Shown piece after piece: positions 12,009 through 24,280 of a stretch of DNA of 64,000 nt; the stretch's first letter is position 1, and every line of letters begins with the position of its first letter. The notes beneath the pieces are model-generated. The model saw only the letters and a list, made by a program, of their open reading frames with translations, was not told the DNA's origin and searched no databases. The stretch is from Myrica gale. Its lineage: Eukaryota > Streptophyta > Magnoliopsida > Fagales > Myricaceae. The translations under genes were made by a program, and so were the position numbers. The DNA lies in NCBI GenBank assembly GCA_963930655.1, contig OZ005616.1, positions 11,994,001 to 12,058,000 of the forward strand, in the 5' to 3' direction.

Positions 12009-12311
12009 GTGTCGAAACATTGAGTGATGGTGTCGACACATTGCACTAACACCCGAGAGTTTTCATTTCAGGACATTCAACTTGATTTTTTGTCTAAGTG
12101 TTGGAAGTGTCGACACATTGGACCATAGTGTCGACACATTGAATTAACACCCGAGAGTTAAACTCCAAAATGCAAAATTCACTGTTGACAGCATTTTTCA
12201 GACTAAGTGTTCAATGTGTCGACACATTGAAGGCATGTGTCGACACATTGCACTGTCTCCTGAGAAATGATAACATGGTGTCAACACATAGAAGACCATG
12301 TGTCGACACAT
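12009..12311. promoter_or_regulatory. Array of four pairs of GTGTCGACAC palindromes in the LTR
   Basis: Eight copies of GTGTCGACACAT (two with one change) start at 12009/12030, 12107/12128, 12216/12237 and 12278/12300. Spacing within pairs is 21, 21, 21 and 22 bp. The core TGTCGACA is self-complementary. They lie 110-410 bp upstream of the TATA-like box, where LTR enhancers are expected. Function is inferred from the arrangement only. Confidence 0.75.
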
Positions 12312-12420
12312 AGTGCGAATTTGCAGAAATCCTGGAAACGACGCCAGCTCATTTTAAAATGGTTCAAATGTCTTCAATCTTTCCAAGAAGACCCTTTATG
12401 ACCGTTGAAGACCTAGAAGC

Positions 12421-12429
12421 TATAAGAAG
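12421..12429 (+). promoter_or_regulatory. Candidate LTR TATA box
   Basis: TATAAGAAG precedes a GAGA-rich leader. The homologous LTR has TATAAAAAG at the matching place (53527), so the position is conserved between copies. Confidence 0.55.
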
Positions 12430-13558
12430 AAGGAGATGGAGAGAGAGAACAATAAGCTAGATCAAAATCGCAATATCTAGAGAGAAAACCAAAAGCCAAA
12501 AAAGATCCATTTGCTGATTTCTTCAAGTCCGGAGCTCTTATTGTCAAATCTCATTCTCTTGCTCTTCATTGACAACCCAGCCTTCAAGGGAAGAGAAATT
12601 TCTTGAAGAAGAGAGAGTTGCATCATCATTCAAGATCTATCCTTCCAAAGAGAGAGAAAGCTAGATCCAAATAAATTACTTGCTGATTCTTCCAAGATCA
12701 AAGCTCTCATTGTTCAATCTTCCTCTATTGCTCATCATTGACGACCTAGCCTCCAAAGAGAGATAGATTTCTTGAAGAAGGGACAACCCACTTGCAAGCT
12801 CACTTTGCCCTAACTTCTAGAGAGAGAAAGCTATTTGAAGAAGAGGAAAAACCACATCTACCAAAAAGGCTTGTGCTCATATCTTCCATACTCTAGATTT
12901 CCTTTTAGAATCTAATCTTCTTGCACTCTATTGAGCTTTCCATTTGATAATTTGGCTTAGAGAGTCATTCCACATGTTGTGAGATTTACAATTGTATATT
13001 TCGCTTAGAGAGCCATTCCATATTTGTGTGCCTCATTTGCTCATTCGGCTTAGAGAGCTTTCCTTGTAGCCATTATTTGTAAGACCTTTGAGTGTTGGGA
13101 AAACACTTGGTCCTACTTGTGAGAGTAGAAGAAATCCTCTAGGTTGTGAGGATTTGTGAGAGTGAGTTAAAGTGTAAGCTCGGAAAACACTTTGTAAAGG
13201 TTCCTTAACACCCGGGAAGCTAAGGTGTATTCGCTATTTGGAGAATAGTGGAGGAAGCCCAAGGAAGTCAATAGCCTTAGGGGTGGACGTAGGCACGTGT
13301 TTGGCTGAACCACCTAAAAACTATGGTGTCATCTCTCTAACTTTATTTCTCTTACATTTTAGTACTTATTCATACTTGTGGAGTTTTATGCTTTATCATT
13401 TATTGCTTATATTTGGCATAGCATTAGACACATTTAGTTCAACATTATTATTTGTTAAAGAGGGGTAGATTTCAGATCTGATTGTTTAGCAAAAAAGTGA
13501 TAAGTTTTTGTTAAACCCAATTCACCCCCCTCTTAGGTTGTTATTTAGACTTTCAACA

Positions 13559-14840
13559 TTTCTCATAGCTAGGAAAAGCTCCACCAGCCCAAAATCGAGA
13601 TCCAAACTCCACTAATCTGGACACCAACGATTCGTGAGTCCTAGAGCTCAGAACATAATCTTCGTCTTAGTTCTTGATAGCCCCATTCGATGACATCCTC
13701 ACAGTGAAGAGAAGCCCCACAACAACACTCAGATATCACACTCCAAGTGCACGGACATGCCACCAGTGCAGGAGATGCGGGACTCAGGGGAATTTTTCTT
13801 AAGAGCACAGACACACCCTAAAAAATTTACATTCCCATAGTCGATAAATCCATTTTAGCAAACAAGCTTAATATTATGTTTATTGCATATTATGGGACAT
13901 GCATTGTGGACAAGGTCCTACCTCACCGCCACTTGCAAGATCATCTGCTACAAGTTGAAATAATGGGAATGCACACTTTGATGGTATAGTTATATGCTTT
14001 AACATAGTTTGTGTAGCTAGCTATTGTTGTGAATTGTAACAAGCAATTGGCTTGCATGGAGTTATAAGGAGTTTTAGAATGAGGTTTTAGAGTTCCTTGT
14101 TTGTTTAAGTTGATTACATATGTCTTGGAATTTTTTCAATAATTTATTGTGAATTCAACCAATGCATTCAATTTTTACTTGTATATTTGCTGTTGAGTTC
14201 CATAACCACTATTTCACTGGAAAAATGTTCTAGAAAAGTCGATGAGTTTGTTTACCTGTGATAGTTTATTATGTTTGCTATTCCAGTTAATAATAGATAT
14301 TTTGTCTACTACATGTTAATTTATTTAATTACTTGGGAATCTAGTATTATAAGCTAAGGGCATCAGGAAAATAGTAGTTTCCTTCAATGATCACTATATT
14401 TTAACGCTTCATTATTTAGAGATTTAGTATTAGGTTAAATACACCGACTCTTGGAATTCTAATACTTTTAACCAGAACTATCGATTTTATTACATTTCGT
14501 CCGTCAACTTTCCACCCTTTACACTTTGCACCTCGCTGTTAATTTCAATAGAAATTGATATTTTGGTTTAGTAAAGTGATGATTTTACACTCATTAAGTT
14601 TTTAACATTATGGTTTTGTAGTTTATGCATTTTGCAAATAACTCCTTGAGCTTCAAAAATATATTAAAAATAAATCTCAGTGTGACATGGTGCATTTCGT
14701 GACATGCAAGTGCACAATATTTAGTGGGTCCACTTGGCTATCACCTGTTGGTGATTACGTGGCAAGAGTGCTAACAAGTAGGCAAGGAAAAGACCATATA
14801 TAAAAGGATAGGAAACTCATGCACTCGTTTGATGATTTTT
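13559..14840. other. Stretch without a recognised gene
   Basis: No frame with a recognisable domain. The segment is not obviously repetitive. The part at 14430-14580 contains words (TTTACACTTTGCACC) also seen in the TIR element next door, so a decayed relative may lie there. Confidence 0.4.
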
Positions 14841-15250
14841 AGGGAAAAAATATATTTTACCCACGAACTACCGTAGATTTTACACTTTGCATCCTAAACT
14901 CTCACTTTTGAAACATTGCATCCTCTAAGTACCTATCTTAAACACTTTGCACCCTCTGACAATTTTTTAGACTAAAATGATGATAATGCCCTTGATCCAT
15001 TTTGAATATATTGAAGATATTGTTATCAATTCATTAAATTATTGAAAGGATTATTGTTGGATATTGTCGGATGAAGGGTACAAAGTATCTAACATTAGTA
15101 GTTAGAAGGTGCAAAATATCTAAAAATTTTACAATTTCTCCAAACTATCTGATATTAGTAGTTAAGAGTGTGCAATGCCTCAAAAGTGGTGGTTTAGGGT
15201 GCAAATTGCAAAACTATAGTAGTTCATGGAAGAAAAGTATATTCTCCTCA
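14841..15250. mobile_element. Small TIR element of about 410 bp (Mutator-like MITE candidate)
   Basis: The left end reads AGGGAAAAAATATATTTTAC and continues into CCACGAACTACCGTAG. The right end is the inverted form, with TAGTAGTTCATGGAAGAAAA running into GTATATTCTCCT. The inverted match runs about 80 bp, including the TTTGCACCCTAAA block. Flanks TGATTTTT and TGATCTTT are similar but not identical, so a target duplication is only suggested. It lies just downstream of the TGD2 3' end. Confidence 0.6.
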
Positions 15251-15989
15251 TGATCTTTTAAGCACTGAAAAGTTTGTTAATCCAGCAAACCACAACGACC
15301 ATTATAAGGATTTTACCTAAGTTTTAAAAGAGTTGGGTGATCTGGCTGGCCATCACAAATAAAAACATTGCCTGCTGGAAAACATCGGTACTCTCGTTTG
15401 CAAGGTATGCATTGATACCCAGGGAGAGAAAACAAACGGGGCGTGGAAAGCAAGGCGTCAAAGAGAAACGTTTGTCATGCTGATAATTTCATAAAGCCCT
15501 TTACAAACTTATGTTCTGTAGTGTTGTTAATAATGCAAATCACTCTCAATCTGAAAGTAGCCTTGTTGACAGACATATTTAGCATTGTAATGGAGAAACA
15601 TCCGAAGTCTTCTACAAAAAGAAGCGGAACACATGGAAACAAATAGTCCCTCCAAGCTAAACTCGGAGACATTTTTCTTCTTAAAACCAAAGGCTTTCTG
15701 TACCAACATAGCTCCACCGAAAATTACCCAGGAAAACAAAAATTTCCTCTAATGGATCGGTCAGATTTCGTTCTAGTTTGGGAGGAAATAGTCAACAAAA
15801 CTAGAAATGCGATATCCCCCTGAGAGACAAGAATGTTACATGTAGAAAATATCACTGGATGCTTTCGCCCCCCACCCGGAAAAAAAAAGGCCATAAGAAG
15901 CAATACTATGGTTTCTCCCCACTATTATAATGGGAGGATGGTGTTTTCAATTTAGTGCAAGCAAACAGCCTATTCCCACCTATTTGTCC
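15251..15989 (-). other. Downstream flank of TGD2, likely including its 3'UTR
   Basis: On the minus strand this follows the TGD2 stop codon directly. I saw no clear AATAAA signal, so the 3' end of the transcript is not placed. The frames here are short and composition-driven. Confidence 0.45.
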
Positions 15990-18900
15990 TCACAATAGCC
16001 TGCTTAGGGACTTGATAAGCAATTTCAAATTCTGTCTCGTAGCCTCATCTCCCGTGAATCCCAAAATATCAGAGCTTATGTTCTGCCGTGTTTAAAAGAA
16101 AAAAGAAAGAGAACCAAAATTTGCACAAAAATTACTCTCATATTCTTCAATTAGCAAAGAAAGCAAGCAGGCAGCAAGTTAGGATCTTACCTCAATGTTC
16201 TTCAAGGTAAAAATTAGGGTGTAAATCGACTTCTGAATCAGTTCAGTGTTCTCAGGTGTCATAACTGATGAATGTACCCTTCTGCAGAAAAATATACTTA
16301 AACCATTGTAAGCTGATAACTCTGAGGGCGAGAGAGAGATCATGTACAACATATCCCAAAATCTTATACAATTTTGAATTGTCAAAGAGTCGTGTTTCAT
16401 TTGGCACCTTCTGGGCAATCACATTTTAGTATAATCATATAACTTTTTCAAGGAGCTTAAGAATAAATTGGATAAATTCTTCTTCTTTGTCCTCCTCCGC
16501 ATCCTCCTTTTCTATATCACTGTCACCGTCTCTGCCTCTCTCTTTCTAAATAAGGGAAACACCACTCATGTAACCATACGAGATTGAATGACTGACATCA
16601 CCTCTCCGCCCCTTTTTCTGGGGCTAGGAGAGGCCGCAAAATACAACAAGGCACTCCAAACTGATGTAAACACTAAACTAAAAATGTGATTACCCAGCAT
16701 CTTGGCAGAACGAGGAGTAATTCCAGGACAAATAGATCTATAACATAGGATGTCTAGCCCAGGTAATATAACTCACGTATGAACTAGGTAAGGGCGATAA
16801 AGCAGTGATAGCAGGGGACAATCTGGTACAAGTTAATATCTTACATGAGCATTGTCAAGGGGTGTTTAGAATTTTTTACATGAGTCATCATGATGGTTTT
16901 TTAAGTTTTAACTAAATCAACCAGGAGATATCTTCAAACAAGTTACACATAGTTTTAATTAAAAGACTTGAGCATTGTTTACCAAAGAATCATAGAGCAC
17001 TTTAAAGTAAAGGCAATATTATCTAACAACATTTTAAAACGACTGGAAAACTCCTTAATTTATGCAATTGAATAGAGAAAATTTTAAGCTTCATTTATTC
17101 ATGATAATATCATTAATGATGCTACCATCAACAAAAGTTCCATTTGTAATTGCACTGAAACCAAAATTAAAATCCTGCATTTTTTAAACACCTGAAAGGA
17201 AAGCCAGAAAAATAGAACTTAAAAAGCATAAATCCTGTGCACTTTAAGGACACAAAGAGACAAACCGATGTATTCTAAAGCCACCAAGGCCCTGTCATAA
17301 ACTTGGATACCTTTTTTCCTTACTGTAAACGGACGAGTTAAGATAGATAGTTTTGCTTCATGTTTATAAATGTTTGCATTTTCAAAATTGGTCGAAAAAT
17401 GAGTGTTAGGCAATGTTTGTAATGATATGAACACGTTCTCTAATTTTAAAAAAAAATCATCAAAATATGATTTTCATACTAAAAATGTTTTCAACCTCCA
17501 ATAAAATTTTCTATCAAGTCATTTGCCTCAATTTCTATTCAAAACAACACAAAAACCAAGATAACGTTCACGAAAATCTATAAACAACTACTCTCACACA
17601 AAATTTTCTTCCAAACATACTTTTTACTTTCACATTCTCCGAGAGAATAAATTTCAAAAACTCTCTTTCCAAATATCTTTTCTACAGCCCCCACCACTTT
17701 CACAAATACCCAAAAAGAACACATTTAAAAAAGTTTCAGCCAGATACAGAAAACAAGATAATATAGCCGTATGTTATTGCCGTAGAAATGAATGACAAGT
17801 TAACATTTTATCAGTCTTTTTATGAGAAATAAAAAGGTATCTGTAAGGCAGTTTAGCAGTTGCAATATCACTAAAAGATATTTTGATGATGGTCACATCT
17901 ACATGAAATGTCAAGGCGAGAACCATACCCTCAGGCCGGTATTGGCCAAATTCTGACAGCAAAACTCATAGGTCAATAGACAAAATCTATCCCTGACCCA
18001 ATGCAACTAACCTCAAGGACCAAACCCAGCCAACTCCAGATTGACTGTCCCATAATTGATGCCACCTCCAAGACCAGCAAGCTTGCCCTAAACACCACGA
18101 AGATGGAGATGGCAGACGATCTAGGTGCCAAGATAATCAAGGCACTGGTTAAGGAGAAGGTGAAAAGAAGAGAAATTGGGGGGGGGGGGGGGGTAGAGGC
18201 TGAGGATGTTCCTCGAGTTGGTGAAGTCGTTAGGTGTAAGCCCAACTGTGGAAATGGGAAAACAGAAGAGAGGGATTAGGGCCAATTGTGGAATTAACAA
18301 GTATCCATCTGGAGTGGGAGGGGTTGGTTGGGATGGTATCTATCAATTCTTCAATCCCTGCAACACCTACTGGTATTTGCTGCTCAGAGCCAACGTCGAA
18401 ATTCAACATGCTGATCATGGACCACCTTAGGCCAGTAGTCCCTTAGGGTCAAGCAGGATGAAGCTCCAATTAATAATTAGGTAGTTGAAATCCAAACAGA
18501 GCATTAGCTGCTTCCAGACACTAGCAAGTATGAGAACAAAGAAACCTATTAAGTTTTGCATATTTAGGTCATGGAGAGGTGTGGAGGTCATTGATCCCGA
18601 GGTAGGCAAATGCCTTAAGAATTCATGGTGTTCTTTGGGTCATCATTTTGATGGAAGTCTTCACTGCCAACAATTTTATGAGCCAGAGTAGAAAAGAGCC
18701 CTCTTTTGAGGTTTATTTAATTTGAAATACCATTTTACCTACCTAAAAAAACAAATAGCATTCCACATCTTCTCAACCTACACTAGAATTCATGATTTTA
18801 TGCATAACAATTAGGAAGATCATGTACTCAGCACTTTACCTACCTAAAAAAACCAAATAGCATTCCACATCATCTTCTCAATCTAAACTAGAATTCATGC

Positions 18901-21900
18901 TTTATGCATAACAATTAGGAAATCGTGTACTCATTACAACAAGCACCATCATATTGAACCAAGGGGTGTTTGAGATCTTGCAAGGAGACAGACTTTTACC
19001 AAGGACTCTATCAACCAGGACTGAGATAAGCATCACCCAAATGAGTACACTAGAATCTTGTTCTCCATCTCTCTGGCCGGTTGGGGGGGGGGTGATGTGG
19101 AGGGTCACAGTGAATTGAGATCTTGTAAGATGTTACCACACCTCACAACATGTAAGCTAAAATCAAGATATCGCTAAAATAAGTTACGATAATTCACCTC
19201 AGATCCTCAGAGGCTTGTGTAAGGCTTTTGGTAAGATTCTCAACTTCCTTTAGCAGACCACCATCACGAACTTCAGTCAGCAAAGGTTGAACGTCATCAG
19301 CCATGGCTTTGATCTGAGACACCACTACAACATATCAAATAACTCTGCATGAGAATACATACAAAATGGAGAATCTAAATCCAGGATGCAAGCACATAAA
19401 CATACAGAGTTTCTTTCCGGGACAACAGCACAATATACCATATAGATTACCAACTTGTCTGTGATCCTTTGCACCTCTTTTTAAATTAAATTCTCTATTT
19501 CTCACAAACAAAACGACATGGCACAGTATTACAGAAAAGGGGGGGACCTATAACAATGATTCACCTTTACAGCTTTGGTAAATGCAGTGCTTTTGCAAAA
19601 AAGAACGTGGCTCACTAAGTCTCTATGACATGGAAGCACTTGTATAAACGTGGAGAAGGAAACTCAAACCCACATCTGGGAAAACCAGATTTGCTCAAAT
19701 CCATGTGAACTTGACGTGAAAGTGCATCAAAGGGAAATAACATATATAGGGGTAATATCCTAACCAAAACTTCAGCTGACAACTCATTCAAGTCAAACTT
19801 CAAAACCAACATTGGGCACAATCTAATGCATTTCCATCTAGCTGAAGAATTCAAAGCAACTTACTAGACAAGTATCAGTCTATAAAAAAAATAAAATAAA
19901 ATACTAGACGAGTATCAAGTATCAAACCATTAAACTGCAATTCTTTTCTCCCGGTAAAAAAAAAAAGCTGGCTTGCTAACATCAAATTGAAATAAATTTC
20001 TTCCCCTAATCTATATGCGGAAACAGATAACATGGTTCAATTGGTTTAGAGACCCAGATCAAACAAAGGCATCATTCACATCCTCCTGATCCTAAAAGTT
20101 GCAAAAAGAGAAGTTTCTATTCGCAAAACAAATGGCCTTCCACCAACGCTGTGAGGGTTTCAATGTCTTCCAAGCTGATTTCTTTAACAAAGATGCGAGT
20201 AGAACATCACATCATCAATCTCCCAGCATTTCTTTCATGAAGCTTTCACCATTGCCCAACAATTTGGAACTTATTTTTGGACATATATGTGGACATATTC
20301 CACAGCTTAAAACATAGATATTGAATAGAAAGGACCATAGTAAGTTGTGAAGACAAAATAAGAGGAAAAGTTTCTAGACAATTTCAGTTTCCACTGAAGG
20401 AATGATGGTAGATAATGCACAAAAACTTGTAAGTTTGCTCAATGCTCAATATCTTATGGATATGGTATCAAAGCCTAGATTCTGAACACTATGTCTGAAG
20501 AGGTGTCCTTAGGTATATGCCAACTGTTTGGACAAAAGACGTTTTCAATAACAGTGAATTGGTGCCCAGTACGGAATCTTGTCAAACCAGCAACTAATCG
20601 GCTTTTGGTAAACCGTCATAGACTTTCAGCTAGATTTGGACTAAAAGTGCTATTAGCAAGCTTTCGATCTTCTTTTCTTCTTCTCCCTTGTGTAGCATTG
20701 ATAAGTCATGTCCTTCTTCCTATTCTGTCTTTTCCTCTCAGCAGCTTCACTATACGGATTGCCAACTTTCCTTACCCTTTGCAGCTCTTAACTGACCATT
20801 TCAATTCAAAGAACTGCAAGTAGCCCCCCCAGGTCTCTCTTTCTCCTCATGAAATGACTCTCCTGCAATGAACAGTTGAGGGCCCATAGTACCCAAAGCA
20901 TTGCAGTGATCAAGTCCCTTGAGCAAGCTACTATACCACACTATACTTGGGGCTCTACACATTACAAATAGACGGGGCCATCAAGGCGATTGAGAGCTAA
21001 GGCCCCAAAACCTTATTCCTTATCCCCATCCTTGCCAACTAAGGGGCCCTAAGTGGGAGAGTCAGCCTCAAGAAGCATTATTGAGAGGAAAATACTTAGC
21101 TCCTCTTTGTTCTCTATAAGGTTCCAAGCCTTTCTTTAAAATAGATTAAAACAAATGAAGTAGAGACAAATATGGAACACAGGACTAAGAAGCAAGCCCT
21201 CACTCATCTACTTGGGTACAACCCACTTTACATTCATGTACCTCCAATAGAATAAGGCATTCTCTTATGTTCTTCGAATGCTAGTTAAACCTCTGTGATA
21301 GGTAGGTTCTTCTCCTTTACCTATCAAAAAATGGATGAAACTCACTCTTCCGGATCAATATGGATTAGATAAAACCAGGCCACGATGAGTGAATTCGACA
21401 TCATTTGCCCACCACAAATTTTTCTCCCTACGCTAGAACTCTAAATCATTTGGGGTTTTTCATACAGTCATTTCATTGAACAAAGAAATTACCAATCATT
21501 TTTTTCATCTAATGACTTACTTTAACATAGCCGACAGACAGCTCTTAACAATTGATTCAATTTACTAATAACTCCTCCTTTTTAAGAGAACTAAGTGATA
21601 TTTTTCAACAGGTACAGTCATCCAGCTCAACAACTTATTCCCGAGTATAGATACCACAGAATGAAAACAATCACAAGAAGTTCACATCACACCTTTGTGA
21701 GCAGTGGCTTTGCCTCTTCAATAACTAGAGCTACCCGCTGAGCTAGCGAATAAGTATTGGCAACACCAATTTCCTCGACTCCCCGTCCTAAACGGATAAA
21801 TATCCCAACCAGTGTATCCAAACTTACTCCTTGGAGTCCCTTTAGCTTCTGCCTATCACATAAAATAAGACCCTCTTTAACACATTCTGGGTCTAGAGGT

Positions 21901-22715
21901 CCCGCTGAAGGTGTTGGGATTGGATCTCGAGGCGTAATATCAATCATAGTTTCCATGAGAAGACCTGACTGGTTTACTTCAACCAGTGAATTTCGAGGAA
22001 TGATTATCTTGTCATCTTCAACCTACAAAGAGAAGGTGAAACAATAAAGTGTTGCACGCCAGACAAATCTTGACCACATAAAAGTAAATGCTTAGAATAA
22101 TATATAAGAGAAATATTGACCACTGGAATGACTTAACTATAGATGGAAAAGAGGGAAAAGCACATATCGTAACAAGAAAATGACATTCAAGCACACCTCA
22201 ACAACTGCTTCAATACTTTTCAAGGAGGGATTAACACGGATGACATTGCCAACAGTCACCCCTCTAATCCTCACTGGTGTTCCTGTGGAAATACCGCAAG
22301 CCTGGGCAAATTCAAAAACAGTCAAGTACTTCCTGAATTTAGATCGGATTTGGAACGCCCTCAACCAAGCCAAGCTGAGCGCAAAAAGAACTGCACCAGA
22401 CATTAGAAACAACCCGACCCCACCTTCCCAAATGCTCCTTCGTCCAAACCCGAAATCACTCAAAGGTCGTAATATTTGCCTCCAGAGATTCCTAGGAATA
22501 TCCAGAACAACTGCAACCGGATTCTTTTTATCTGAAGAAGACATCGCCTGTCCGTGTCCTGCATCAGTAGAATTAGCTCTTATCCTAGTGAGTTTCGCGT
22601 GTGGTCTTGATGGAAGACGAGGCAAGCAATTTGAAGAACTACGTGGCGGCGTAATCAATGATGAAGACGACATTGCTGGGCAAGTTGAGAGCTGAACCAA
22701 AGGTTTACCAACCAT
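15990..22715 (-). CDS. TGD2: TGD2, chloroplast inner-envelope MCE-domain lipid-import subunit (5 exons, 382 aa)
   Basis: TGD2 is the substrate-binding subunit of the TGD1 (permease)-TGD2-TGD3 (ATPase) importer that moves ER-derived phosphatidic acid or a related lipid across the plastid inner envelope for galactolipid synthesis. Exons are 22715-22197, 22022-21693, 19313-19198, 16281-16191 and 16082-15990, all GT/AG, giving 382 residues against about 381 recalled for Arabidopsis. Residues 1-46 look like a transit peptide. Residues 95-118 are the single membrane segment (IWEGGVGLFLMSGAVLF). The MCE domain follows from about 130, with TPVRIRGVTVGNVIRVNPSL and then IEDDK-type and IIIPRNSLVEV blocks. 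The C-terminal half has GVANTYSLAQR, MTPENTELIQKSIYTL and GFTGDEATRQNLKLLIKSL. No frameshift or stop is seen. Introns 2 and 3 are long (2379 and 2916 bp). Confidence 0.95.
16282..19197 (-). other. TGD2 intron 3 (2916 bp), repeat-bearing
   Basis: The intron is bounded by AG|GTGAAT (donor) and TCTGCAG (acceptor) on the minus strand. It contains a two-copy tandem duplication (18731-18940), a G-run at about 18180-18193, and an A/C-rich non-coding block at about 17480-17730 resembling MITE interiors. Open frames at 18001-18430 lack recognisable domains. Insertion of small elements probably explains its length. Confidence 0.75.
18731..18940. repeat. Tandem duplication, about 105-bp unit, 2 copies, within TGD2 intron 3
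   Basis: Both copies carry TTACCTACCTAAAAAAA, AATAGCATTCCACATC, CTAGAATTCATG and TATGCATAACAATTAGGAA. They differ by several substitutions and a 3-bp CAT/TCA insertion. Confidence 0.85.
19314..21692 (-). other. TGD2 intron 2 (2379 bp)
   Basis: The donor is CACAAAG|GTGTGA and the acceptor GTGTCTCAG on the minus strand. No nested gene was recognised. A TGGTATCAAAGC word (20464) resembles a retroelement primer-binding site, but no LTR end precedes it. Confidence 0.75.
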
Positions 22716-22878
22716 CTTTTGCAGGATGCTAAATCAATAAGAGATTCAGCAAAAGACTGCAATGGCAGAAACTAACTTCTTGAATCAATTACATAGAAAA
22801 AAAAACAAAAAATCTTTGAATCAATTGCCACTATCTGAAAAGGGGCTTTCATTGTGTTCGGACTGCTGAGACTTCCAC

Positions 22879-22913
22879 TGGGCCTATTCAATGGGCCATA
22901 AAACAAACCCTAG
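22879..22913 (-). promoter_or_regulatory. TGD2 upstream motifs: two site II elements and a telo-box
   Basis: TGGGCC occurs at 22879-22884 and 22892-22897, and AAACCCTAG (telo-box) at 22905-22913, about 165-200 bp upstream of the TGD2 ATG. Site II plus telo-box combinations are common in promoters of growth-linked and organelle-protein genes in plants. That these drive TGD2 is inferred from position. Confidence 0.6.
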
Positions 22914-22940
22914 AAAGTAAACAATTAAAGAAATAAGAAA

Positions 22941-23354
22941 TGATCGTAGATTGGTTAAGGATTTCAGAGTCGATTACAAAAGGCATACACCAGGACCGTT
23001 TTGCTAACAAAAACCGGTAAAAGTAATATTCACATTCCGCAGCCTCAAGAATTATATATTTTTCAATTTACACCTGAACGATCAAAACTTTATAATTACA
23101 TTTTTTTTGGTAATCAAGGAAATTTTGACATCCATTCACATTCACATGCACCGAATTCAAATAGACCTGACTTAATATCTGCACGAGTTACGTTTAACAT
23201 CACGGCAAACTCCAGGCCGTGCAGCCCCTCCAAACCACATGAGAATTACATTTTACCTCCATATTAAGATATAGTAAGAAGTGAGAAGCGATACAATCGA
23301 ATGATCTAATTATAACATGAGATATAAAATATAAATGTATTGTGACTTTAAAGT
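22941..23354. other. Intergenic stretch upstream of TGD2
   Basis: No gene or repeat was recognised. A 5-bp ATAAT at its right end is the left target duplication of the next insertion. Confidence 0.45.
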
Positions 23355-24280
23355 ATAATTGTCACGCCCCGTGCTCGTACATACCCCCTAGGTTCTTCTA
23401 TAGTAATGGAATGCACACAAGCAGAGATTACGACATGAACTAATCTTCTCACAACCTGATAACTTGCGTTTAGCGGAAACGTTTTATTTGAAAACGATAA
23501 GTCTATTAAGGAAGGAAACATAATAGTTTCATGGATTCATTAAAAAGGGTCCTTTAGGTACAATTCGGGATCGTATCCCACATAAGCCTCATACGAATCA
23601 TTAAAATAAATTCAAAACAAATAGAAAGTTACAAAAGCGTCCTTCCAAAAACACAAAAAGACTAGTTAACAAAAGGGTGAGCCTCCTGATGCTCACAGTT
23701 TATACAACCAAGATTTCTACCGAATAAAATCATTTGGATTACGATCCGAGTAAAATCAAAGAAAGAGGAACCAGTCTATTTTTCACCACAGTTTCACCAT
23801 CACAGATTCGCCTCCTGCTTTACAATAAAATGACAACCACCAATAAACATAAAAGGGGTGAGTCCTACATACCAGTAAGGTTGGGGAAGAGAACATGACA
23901 ATCATAAAAGAAAGAGTATGCAAAGACATAACATAGCATATGACAATACGTGATAGAGTATGCATGCTTTCATACTATTCATAAAAGCAAGACATCTATC
24001 AATGCACATGAAATGAAATGATGCTATGCACCTAATTCTCATTCATTTCGTTGGGGTTGAGGTGTTACTGCCGTTTGCTCTTGTTTTATCCCCCAGAGCT
24101 GGGTTGTGCGTCCCTCCTCTCCTTCGGGACTTGTCCCGTGCCAACTGCACTAGGACCCTTTCATAGTTAGGCACTATGCCCCTTTAGGTTAGGAGCCCAC
24201 CCTTTTTCTCAAAGCGGTGGGTTGCACTCTCCCCTTTAGTAAACGGTACCGTCACCCATCATTTACGGAAAACACCTCGG

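Larger units (their letters stand above)
11741..13558 (+). mobile_element. 3' LTR (1818 bp), SIRE-like Copia family
   Basis: The LTR starts TGTTAGCCCAAGG and ends CTTTCAACA, with the AATTCACCCCCCTCTT block just inside the 3' end that plant Copia LTRs often carry. A homologous LTR of 1590 bp sits at 52730-54319. Both share the first about 60 bp, the TGTCGACA array, a TATA-like box followed by GAGA-rich leader, repeated GGCTTAGAGAGCC words, and the last about 400 bp. There is no primer-binding site downstream, which agrees with a 3' LTR whose 5' partner is lost. Confidence 0.8.

Noticed and set aside
18001..18430. Gene nested in TGD2 intron 3
   Set aside because: Frames overlap on both strands, include a G-run-coded Gly tract and show no domain.
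20464..20475. TGGTATCAAAGC as a retroelement primer-binding site in TGD2 intron 2
   Set aside because: No LTR end with CA directly precedes it and no coding relic follows; probably chance or a very old remnant.
22180..22695. 171-residue plus-strand frame
   Set aside because: Antisense shadow of TGD2 exon 1.
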